Positions 14,149-20,366 of a stretch of 20,366 bases of DNA are shown here, one piece after another. Below the pieces are notes generated by a model. It did no database searches. It saw only the letters and a program-made list of their open reading frames with translations, and was not told where the DNA came from. The DNA is taken from NCBI GenBank assembly GCA_900550135.1, contig URQO01000033.1, forward strand, positions 1-20,366, written 5' to 3'. This DNA comes from an uncultured Eubacterium sp. (GTDB taxonomy: Bacteria; Bacillota; Clostridia; Lachnospirales; Lachnospiraceae). A program made the translations under genes and the position numbers. Each line of letters starts with the position of its first letter. Position 1 is the stretch's first letter.

Positions 14149-16566
14149 ATGAATACACCACTATCATGGATTAAGGCATACGTTCCTGACCTTGAATGTA
14201 CTGATCAGGAATACATGGATGCAATGACTTTATCAGGAACAAAGTGCGAAGGTTTTGAAAGACTTGACGCTGACCTTGATAAAATTGTTGTTGGACAAAT
14301 TGAAAAAATTGAAAAGCACCCTGATGCAGATAAATTAGTTATTTGTCAGGTTAATATTGGAACAGAAACAACTCAGATCGTTACAGGTGCAACAAATGTA
14401 GAGGAAGGTTTAAAAGTACCTGTTGTATTAGACGGTGGTAGAGTTGCAGGAGGACACGATGGAAAGAAGACTCCTGGTGGAATTAAAATAAAAAAAGGAA
14501 AACTTCGTGGAGTTGAATCAAACGGAATGATGTGTTCAATTGAAGAATTAGGTTCAACTACAGAATTTTATCCTGAAGCACCTGAAAATGGTATTTATAT
14601 TTTTGATGACAGTGTAGAAGTAGGAGCTGATGCTGTAGAAGTATTAGGCTTACATGATACAGTTTTCGAATACGAAATTACATCTAACAGAGTAGATTGC
14701 TACAGTGTATTAGGAATTGCAAGAGAAGCTGCAGCAACATTTAGAAAGCCATTTGTTGCTCCTGAAGTTAAGGCTGTTGGAACAACAGGTGATGTAAATG
14801 ATTACATCAAAGTAGAAGTAAAGGATGCAGAGCTTTGCCCAAGATACTGTGCTAAGGTTGTTAAAAATGTAAAAATTGCTCCATCACCTGAATGGATGCA
14901 GAGAAGACTTAGTGCCTGTGGTATCAGACCAATTAATAACTTAGTTGATATTACAAACTATGTTATGGAAGAATTTGGTCAGCCAATGCATGCATATGAT
15001 CTTTCAACAATCAAAGGAAATAAGATTGTGGTACGTCGTGCAGAAGACGGTGAAAAGTTTACAACATTAGATGGACAGGAAAGAACATTAGACAGAGATA
15101 TGCTTATGATTTGTGATGAAGAAAAAGCAATTGGTTTAGCTGGAATTATGGGTGGTGAAAACTCAATGATTACAGATGATGTTCAGGATATGTTGTTTGA
15201 AGCAGCATGTTTTGATGGTACAAATATCCGTCTTTCATCAAAGAGAGTTGGTCTTAGAACTGACGCATCAGGAAAGTTTGAAAAAGGACTTGATACTAAC
15301 AATGCAGAAGCAGCTATTAACAGAGCATGCCAGTTAATCGAAGAATTAGGCGCAGGTGAAGTAGTTGAAGGAATGGTTGATTTCTATCCTGAAAAGAAGG
15401 AAGAACATCAGATTAAATTTGATCCTGATTATGTAAATAATCTTATTGGATTTGATTTAACAGAAGAAGAAATGATAAGCTACTTCCCAGCTTTAGAATT
15501 AGAATATGATAAAGAAACAAAGATGATTACAGTTCCTACATTTAGACAGGACTTAATCGGAATGTGTGATATTGCTGAAGAAATCACAAGATTCTATGGA
15601 TATGATAAGATTCCTACAACATTACCTTCAGGAGAGGCAACTTCAGGAAAATTATCAGAAAAATTAAGAATTGATGAACTTGCAAGAAGTGTTGCATTAT
15701 ATTGTGGTTTCTCACAGGGCATGACATATTCATTTGAAAGTCCAAAGGTATTTGACAAATTACTTTTACCTGAAGACAGTGATTTAAGAAAAACAGTTAC
15801 AATCTCAAATCCTTTAGGAGAAGACTTCAGTGTTATGAGAACAACATCTCTTAACGGTATGCTTACATCACTTGCAACAAACTACAACAGACGTAACAAA
15901 GATGTAAGATTATTTGAAATGGGTAATATTTACATTCCAAAGGAATTACCTGTAACAGATCTTCCTGATGAAAGAATGCAGTTTACATTAGGATTCTATG
16001 GAGATGGAGATTTCTTCACAATGAAAGGTGTTGTAGAAGAATTTTTAGGACAGGTTGGAATTGACAAAGACATTTCTTATGATGCAAAGGCTGGTAAGAC
16101 ATTCTTACATCCGGGTAGACAGGCAAATGTTGTATACAATGACACAGTTATTGGTTACTTAGGAGAAGTTCATCCAACAGTTTGCGAAAATTACAATATG
16201 AAAACAAGAGCATATGTTGCTGTTATTGATATGCCATACATTTACGAAATGGCAAACTTCGACAAGAAGTATGAAGGAATTGCAAAATTCCCAGCTGTTT
16301 CACGTGATATTTCAATGGTTGTACCAAAAGAAATTTTAGTTGGTGACATTGAAGCAGTTATCAAACAGCGTGGTGGAAAAATCCTTGAAAGCTATAGCTT
16401 ATTTGATATTTATGAAGGTGATCAGATTGAAAAAGGATTTAAGTCAGTTGCTTACAATATTGTATTTAGAGCAAAAGACAGAACTCTTGAAGAAAACGAC
16501 ATTGCAGGAGCAATGAAGAAGATTCTTAACGGATTAGAGCGTTTAGGAATCCAGTTAAGAGGCTAG
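14149..16566 (+). CDS. pheT: phenylalanine--tRNA ligase beta subunit
   Basis: Beta subunit of PheRS, which binds tRNA and edits mischarged Tyr-tRNA-Phe. 805 residues, full length. In order: N-terminal segment MNTPLSWIKAYV, EMAP-like tRNA-binding domain (about 40-150, with HPDADKLVICQVN), B3/B4 editing domain (about 210-390, with RPINNLVDITNYVM), B5 domain (about 405-480), the catalytic-like core, and a C-terminal anticodon-binding FDX-ACB domain (about 710-805, starting near FPAVSRDISMVV). AGGAGG at 14135-14140 lies eight bases before the start. Co-transcribed with pheS and so under the same T-box. A strong terminator follows 54 bases after the stop. Confidence 0.97.
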   Translation: MNTPLSWIKAYVPDLECTDQEYMDAMTLSGTKCEGFERLDADLDKIVVGQIEKIEKHPDADKLVICQVNIGTETTQIVTGATNVEEGLKVPVVLDGGRVAGGHDGKKTPGGIKIKKGKLRGVESNGMMCSIEELGSTTEFYPEAPENGIYIFDDSVEVGADAVEVLGLHDTVFEYEITSNRVDCYSVLGIAREAAATFRKPFVAPEVKAVGTTGDVNDYIKVEVKDAELCPRYCAKVVKNVKIAPSPEWMQRRLSACGIRPINNLVDITNYVMEEFGQPMHAYDLSTIKGNKIVVRRAEDGEKFTTLDGQERTLDRDMLMICDEEKAIGLAGIMGGENSMITDDVQDMLFEAACFDGTNIRLSSKRVGLRTDASGKFEKGLDTNNAEAAINRACQLIEELGAGEVVEGMVDFYPEKKEEHQIKFDPDYVNNLIGFDLTEEEMISYFPALELEYDKETKMITVPTFRQDLIGMCDIAEEITRFYGYDKIPTTLPSGEATSGKLSEKLRIDELARSVALYCGFSQGMTYSFESPKVFDKLLLPEDSDLRKTVTISNPLGEDFSVMRTTSLNGMLTSLATNYNRRNKDVRLFEMGNIYIPKELPVTDLPDERMQFTLGFYGDGDFFTMKGVVEEFLGQVGIDKDISYDAKAGKTFLHPGRQANVVYNDTVIGYLGEVHPTVCENYNMKTRAYVAVIDMPYIYEMANFDKKYEGIAKFPAVSRDISMVVPKEILVGDIEAVIKQRGGKILESYSLFDIYEGDQIEKGFKSVAYNIVFRAKDRTLEENDIAGAMKKILNGLERLGIQLRG

Positions 16567-16620
16567 GGTTTGACTATTATCCGATAAATGTTTATAGTCG
16601 AATAGTTATATTAAAAATAT

Positions 16621-16679
16621 AAAAAAGATGAGTATTATCTTTTCCATATGAAGTGGGAGAGAAATATTCATCTTTTTTT
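16621..16679 (+). terminator. terminator of pheST
   Basis: The arms 16621-16645 (AAAAAAGATGAGTATT onward) and 16655-16679 (to AATATTCATCTTTTTTT) form a long, slightly imperfect stem with a small loop, ending in seven T residues. The A-run on the left could make it act on the minus strand too. Confidence 0.85.
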
Positions 16680-16709
16680 GCTAGAAGAAATACTTTATTC
16701 CACCAACTA

Positions 16710-16738
16710 ATGACAAAAATATAAGAATAGTGTAAAAT
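16710..16738 (+). promoter_or_regulatory. promoter of dtd (and probably queA and the Nudix gene)
   Basis: ATGACA (16710-16715), 17 bases, TAAAAT (16733-16738). It lies just after the pheST terminator and 38 bases before the dtd start. The -35 matches five of six consensus bases. Confidence 0.6.
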
Positions 16739-16775
16739 AGATTAGTTGAAAATAAAATACAAGGAATGGTTTAAT

Positions 16776-17222
16776 ATGGAATTTGTAATTCAAAGAGTAA
16801 ATAATGCAAGTGTAACAATTGACGAAAAGATTGTTGGCAAAATTAATAAAGGTTTTTTAGTTCTTATTGGTGTATCAAATGATGATACAAAAGAAATTGC
16901 CGATAAGATGATTAAAAAATTAATTGGGATGCGTATATTTGATGATGAAAATGGAAAGACCAACTTGGCTTTGGCAGATGTTGATGGAGAACTTTTGCTA
17001 GTATCACAGTTTACGTTATATGCAAATTGTAAAAAGGGCAACAGACCATCTTTTATTAACGCAGGTGCGCCTGACATGGCAAATGAAATGTATGAGTACA
17101 TAATTGAAAAATGCAGAGAGCAGGTTAAGGTTGTTGAAACCGGTGAGTTTGGCGCTGATATGAAAGTTAAACTTGAAAATGACGGTCCATTTACAATAGT
17201 ATTAGATAGTGAACAGCTATAA
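16776..17222 (+). CDS. dtd: D-aminoacyl-tRNA deacylase
   Basis: Frees tRNA from D-amino acids (and glycine wrongly put on tRNA-Ala), a proofreading step after charging. 148 residues, the usual length. The family's SQFTLYA (77-83) and the Gly-cisPro element G137-P138 (DGPFTIVLDS) are both present, as is the RPSF stretch at 90-93. An in-frame TTG at 16746 would add ten residues but has no ribosome site; AAGGA at 16761-16765 fits the ATG at 16776, where the family starts (MEFVIQRV). It stands between the pheST terminator and queA, so its neighbours all deal with tRNA. Confidence 0.95.
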   Translation: MEFVIQRVNNASVTIDEKIVGKINKGFLVLIGVSNDDTKEIADKMIKKLIGMRIFDDENGKTNLALADVDGELLLVSQFTLYANCKKGNRPSFINAGAPDMANEMYEYIIEKCREQVKVVETGEFGADMKVKLENDGPFTIVLDSEQL

Positions 17223-17329
17223 AAATAGTCCGTTTAATGTTGGAATATATTATTTTAAAAATTTAAAGTTAGCGTAAAAACAAAAATTAGATTTGATAGT
17301 TTTAAATATAGACGAAAAGAGGAACAGTT

Positions 17330-18391
17330 ATGAGCGATGCAGATAAAATGAGTTTACATGATTATTATTATGATTTACCGGAGGAATTAATTGCACAGGA
17401 TCCTTTAGAAGACAGAAGCAGTTCAAGATTAATGGTTCTTAATAAGAATACAGGTGAAGTGCAGCATCATATTTTTAAGGAAATAATCGACTATTTACAT
17501 GAAGGTGACTGTCTTGTTATAAATGACACAAAGGTGTTGCCGGCAAGACTTTATGGTAGCAAAGTCGGAACCAATGCAAAGATTGAAGTTTTATTGTTAA
17601 AAAGACGTGAAAATGACGTTTGGGAAACTTTAGTAAAGCCTGGAAAGAAGTGTAAGCCGGGAACGGTTATTAGTTTTGGTGATGGACTTTTAATGGGTGA
17701 AGTAATTGACGTGGTTGAAGAAGGCAATCGTCTTATTCAGTTTAAGTATGAGGGAATATTTGAAGAGGTGCTGGATCAGCTTGGAGAAATGCCACTTCCA
17801 CCTTATATTACACACAAGCTTGAAGACAAAAACAGATATCAGACAGTTTATGCAAAGTATGAAGGTTCTGCAGCTGCACCAACAGCAGGTCTTCATTTTA
17901 CAAAGGAGTTGCTGGAGCAGATTAAGGAAAAAGGTGTAAAGATTGCACACGTTACACTTCATGTTGGACTTGGAACTTTTAGACCTGTAAAGGTAGAAAA
18001 TATTCTGGAACATCATATGCATTCTGAATTTTATATGGTGGACGAAGAAGATGCCAAAATGATAAATGATACAAAGGCAAATGGTGGACGAATTATTTCT
18101 GTTGGAACAACCAGCACAAGAACTCTTGAAACTGTGGCAGATGAAAATGGTGTGATTCATGCCGGCAGTGGTTGGACACAGATTTTTATTTATCCGGGTT
18201 ACAAATTTAAGGCAATTGACTGCCTTATTACCAACTTCCATTTACCAGAATCAACATTATTAATGCTTGTATCAGCGTTGGCTGGAAGAGACAATATCCT
18301 TAATGCTTACAAAACTGCTGTAGAAGAAAAGTATAGATTCTTTAGTTTTGGTGATGCAATGTTTATTACTAATGAAAGTGATGTAAAGTAA
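17330..18391 (+). CDS. queA: S-adenosylmethionine:tRNA ribosyltransferase-isomerase
   Basis: Transfers and rearranges the ribosyl part of SAM onto preQ1 in tRNA to give epoxyqueuosine. 353 residues, normal length. Family marks are the N-terminal YYYDLPEELIAQDPLEDRSSSRLM, VINDTKVLPARL, GLHFTKELL, HVTLHVGLGTFRPV, GTTSTRTLE and LITNFHLPESTLLMLVSAL. GAGGA at 17319-17323 lies six bases before the ATG. It follows dtd by 107 bases with no terminator seen, and precedes the Nudix gene by 27. The partner tgt is not in the window. Confidence 0.97.
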   Translation: MSDADKMSLHDYYYDLPEELIAQDPLEDRSSSRLMVLNKNTGEVQHHIFKEIIDYLHEGDCLVINDTKVLPARLYGSKVGTNAKIEVLLLKRRENDVWETLVKPGKKCKPGTVISFGDGLLMGEVIDVVEEGNRLIQFKYEGIFEEVLDQLGEMPLPPYITHKLEDKNRYQTVYAKYEGSAAAPTAGLHFTKELLEQIKEKGVKIAHVTLHVGLGTFRPVKVENILEHHMHSEFYMVDEEDAKMINDTKANGGRIISVGTTSTRTLETVADENGVIHAGSGWTQIFIYPGYKFKAIDCLITNFHLPESTLLMLVSALAGRDNILNAYKTAVEEKYRFFSFGDAMFITNESDVK

Positions 18392-18418
18392 TAGAATAAA
18401 CTTTATAAGGGTGAAAAT

Positions 18419-18835
18419 ATGAGAGGATACAATGTAATAGTAGTATATAATGAAAATGCAGATAAAATATTGATGTGTAAAAGAAAAAAAGATCCGTATA
18501 AGGGATTAGCAAATTTTGTGGGTGGAAAAATAGAAAAAAACGAAAATGGACTTGATGCTGCATATAGAGAACTTGAAGAAGAAACAACCATAACAAAAGA
18601 TGATATTATGCTTTTACATATAATGGATTTTAAATATTATATTGAAAACTATTACCTTGAAGTTTATGTTGGAAAGTTAAATAAAATAGTAGATGTTAAT
18701 GGCACAGAAAACAAATTGTTTTGGTCTACATTGGATAATAACTTTTTTGATGAAACACAATATGCCGGAGAGGGAAATATTGGACATATTGTTCAACATA
18801 TTGAAACACTTAAAGGCGAGCTACTACAATTTTAA
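18419..18835 (+). CDS. Nudix hydrolase of unknown substrate
   Basis: 138 residues with a Nudix box at 36-58 (G36, E42, R50-E51, E54-E55), the fold that hydrolyses nucleoside diphosphates linked to X. The box has a threonine (T57) where the usual glycine of REUXEEXGU stands, a tolerated but uncommon change; the metal-binding glutamates are intact. The front part (NVIVVYNENADKILMCKRKKDPYKG) is typical of the first beta strands. Candidate substrates include oxidised dNTPs and nucleotide sugars, but nothing in the sequence decides. AAGGGTG at 18407-18413 lies five bases before the ATG. The 27-base gap to queA suggests co-transcription. Confidence 0.85.
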   Translation: MRGYNVIVVYNENADKILMCKRKKDPYKGLANFVGGKIEKNENGLDAAYRELEEETTITKDDIMLLHIMDFKYYIENYYLEVYVGKLNKIVDVNGTENKLFWSTLDNNFFDETQYAGEGNIGHIVQHIETLKGELLQF

Positions 18836-18931
18836 AATTAAATAATTAAATAGGCGAAAATATTATAGTATTCTGTTTGCAAATTGGTTATTAGAAAACC
18901 AATAATTTATCAAAAGAAAGAATAAGAAATT

Positions 18932-20209
18932 ATGGAAAAATATATAATAAAAAAAGTTATAAATAAAAAAGATATAAACGTTGAGGTACCGGGGTCAAAA
19001 AGTATTACAAACAGAGCATTAATGTTAGCTGCAATTTCAAATGGAAAATGTAAGCTTAGTGGCGTTTTATTTAGTGATGATTCAAGAGCTTTTTTGGACT
19101 GTCTGGATAAACTTGGCTTTAAACTGGAAATTGATGAAAATGCAAAAACAGTTGTGATTCAAGGCGAGAACGGAAGAATTCCAAATAATGAAGCTACAAT
19201 AAATGTTAGAAGTGCAGGAACTGCAGCAAGATTTATGACAATGTTACTTGCTGTGTGTGGCGGAAAATATACACTGGAATCTTCTGAACAAATGAAAAAA
19301 AGACCAATGAGTGAATTGCTTGACAAACTTATGGAAAATGGTGTGGAAATAGAATATTTAGAAAAAGAAGGACATTTTCCCTTTAAGTTAAATTCAAAGG
19401 GAATAGGAGAAACAAAAATATCAATTGATACATCTAAAAGCAGTCAGTATGCAAGCGCATTACTGATGGCAGCTGCAGTTAACGGAATGGAAGTCAATCT
19501 GACAGGTTCAAGATCAAATGGTGCTTACATAAAGATAACCCTTAGAATGTTAGAACAGTTTGGCATTATATTTAAAAAAAATAACAATAAATATAACATA
19601 AAAAAACAGGAAGTAAGTTTGGATTCTTATGCCATTGAACCTGATATGTCGGCAGCATGTTATTTTTATGCCATGGCAATTTTACTTAAAGTGAAAAGTG
19701 CTGTAAAAGGTATTCATTTAAATTCAATGCAGGGAGACATTAAATTTTTAACAGTTTTGGAAAAGTTAGGATGTAAATTAACAGATACACCTGTAGGTGT
19801 TGAAGTTGATGGAACAGGTATTGACAGCTATCCTGGGATTGAAATAGATATGTCTGATTTTTCAGATCAGGCACTGACAATGGCTGTTGTAGCTGCATTT
19901 GCAAACTCAAAAACCATTATTAAAAATATAGGTCACATTAGAGGACAGGAATCAGACAGAGTGGCAGTAATTGCAACAGAACTTAGAAAACTTGGTTGCA
20001 AGACAGAAATTATTGAAGGAACAAAAACAGATGTGGTTATTGAACCAGGCGTTCTTCATGGATGTGAGATTGATACTTATGAGGATCACCGTGTGGCAAT
20101 GAGTTTTGCAATGGCAGGGCTTATAATTGATGGTGTGATTATAGATAATCCAATGTGTTGCAGAAAAACGTTTGAGAATTATTTTGATGTGCTGGAGAGT
20201 ATTTATTAA
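18932..20209 (+). CDS. aroA: 3-phosphoshikimate 1-carboxyvinyltransferase (EPSP synthase)
   Basis: Joins PEP and shikimate-3-phosphate in the pathway to chorismate, supplying aromatic amino acids. 425 residues, full length. K23, S24 and R28 (GSKSITNR) bind phosphate. The PEP loop reads RSAGTAARF (93-101), with G96, T97 and R100 in the usual places but F101 where E. coli-type enzymes have P101. RPMSELLDKL, SKSSQYASALLMAA and EPDMSAACYFY follow. The catalytic Asp lies in FSDQA and the Glu in GQESDR; the end has YEDHRVAMSFAMAGL. The ribosome site is weak (AAAGAAAG, no GGAGG). The 96 bases before it hold only a short hairpin (ATTGGTT with AACCAAT), so aroA may be read from the Nudix gene's transcript or a promoter that I cannot see. 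Confidence 0.96.
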   Translation: MEKYIIKKVINKKDINVEVPGSKSITNRALMLAAISNGKCKLSGVLFSDDSRAFLDCLDKLGFKLEIDENAKTVVIQGENGRIPNNEATINVRSAGTAARFMTMLLAVCGGKYTLESSEQMKKRPMSELLDKLMENGVEIEYLEKEGHFPFKLNSKGIGETKISIDTSKSSQYASALLMAAAVNGMEVNLTGSRSNGAYIKITLRMLEQFGIIFKKNNNKYNIKKQEVSLDSYAIEPDMSAACYFYAMAILLKVKSAVKGIHLNSMQGDIKFLTVLEKLGCKLTDTPVGVEVDGTGIDSYPGIEIDMSDFSDQALTMAVVAAFANSKTIIKNIGHIRGQESDRVAVIATELRKLGCKTEIIEGTKTDVVIEPGVLHGCEIDTYEDHRVAMSFAMAGLIIDGVIIDNPMCCRKTFENYFDVLESIY

Positions 20210-20271
20210 AAATGCTTATAAAGTATAATAAAGAATTTAATGTAAATATTAACCCTGTGATCGGCAAATAG

Positions 20272-20301
20272 TTTACATTGTAATAAAGCCATCAATACAA
20301 T
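20272..20301 (+). promoter_or_regulatory. possible promoter for a gene beyond the right edge
   Basis: TTTACA (20272-20277), 18 bases, TACAAT (20296-20301). The TTTACA is also half of an AATGTAAA/TTTACATT inverted repeat (20239-20246 with 20272-20279), which could be an operator or a weak hairpin. A second candidate, TTGACT (20304-20309) with TAAAGT, lies just after. Nothing downstream in the window identifies the gene served. Confidence 0.35.
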
Positions 20302-20366
20302 GTTTGACTTCTTGAGTCTGTGAAATAAAGTCTGTAAATAGACATTCTATGATAAGTGATGGAGCT

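Noticed and set aside
17690..18241. A 183-codon minus-strand frame inside queA
   Set aside because: It is antisense to an intact, well-conserved gene, is rich in Cys/His/Phe as typical of reverse-strand shadows, and has no visible ribosome site.
20212..20271. A 19-codon frame right after aroA
   Set aside because: No ribosome site precedes it and it overlaps an inverted repeat; it is too short to support.

Overview
The window comes from an AT-rich (about one-third G+C by eye) Gram-positive anaerobe of the Clostridia, most likely Lachnospiraceae. The evidence is the strong AGGAGG-type ribosome binding sites, A/T-ending codons, a short LeuC (archaeal/clostridial type), a phenylalanine T-box ahead of pheST, a Gram-positive-type topoisomerase III, and a SpoIID-domain gene. 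The family is inferred from gene content and protein wording; I could not search a database.

Layout. 1-3252: leuC (5' end outside the window), leuD and thrC, a branched-chain amino acid/threonine block closed by a three-tier hairpin. 3517-4137: a 5'-deoxynucleotidase of the YfbR type behind an extended -10 promoter. 4232-8178: topB and glmS, joined by a one-base TAATG overlap. 8193-8325: a dense palindromic intergenic block with an alternating CG run. 8348-9007: a stand-alone left-handed beta-helix protein that keeps the acetyltransferase residues of GlmU. 9047-9452: AT-rich repeats, a strong promoter, a 6S RNA gene and its terminator. 9477-10850: a SpoIID-domain protein with almost no room for its own promoter. 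10851-11714 (minus): a YihY/BrkB membrane protein, whose stop codon abuts that of spoIID. 11838-11992: a compact short transcription unit (promoter, possible 16-codon peptide, strong terminator) ahead of an unknown two-helix membrane protein (12097-12558). 12590-16679: promoter, Phe T-box, a small inverted-repeat element sitting in the mRNA leader, pheS, pheT and terminator. 16710-18835: dtd, queA and a Nudix hydrolase, probably co-transcribed. 18932-20209: aroA, then a possible promoter at the right edge.

Themes. Most of the window is housekeeping: leucine, threonine and aromatic amino acid synthesis, phenylalanyl-tRNA charging with D-aminoacyl-tRNA proofreading, tRNA queuosine modification, and amino-sugar supply (glmS plus a GlmU-like acetyltransferase). 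The less ordinary parts lie between the genes: the 6S RNA directly ahead of a spoIID-type gene, the palindrome/CG block after glmS, the small attenuator-like unit at 11.9 kb, and the 138-bp inverted-repeat element between the T-box and pheS. I found no CRISPR array, tRNA, rRNA, transposase or phage gene, and no clear new multi-gene system.
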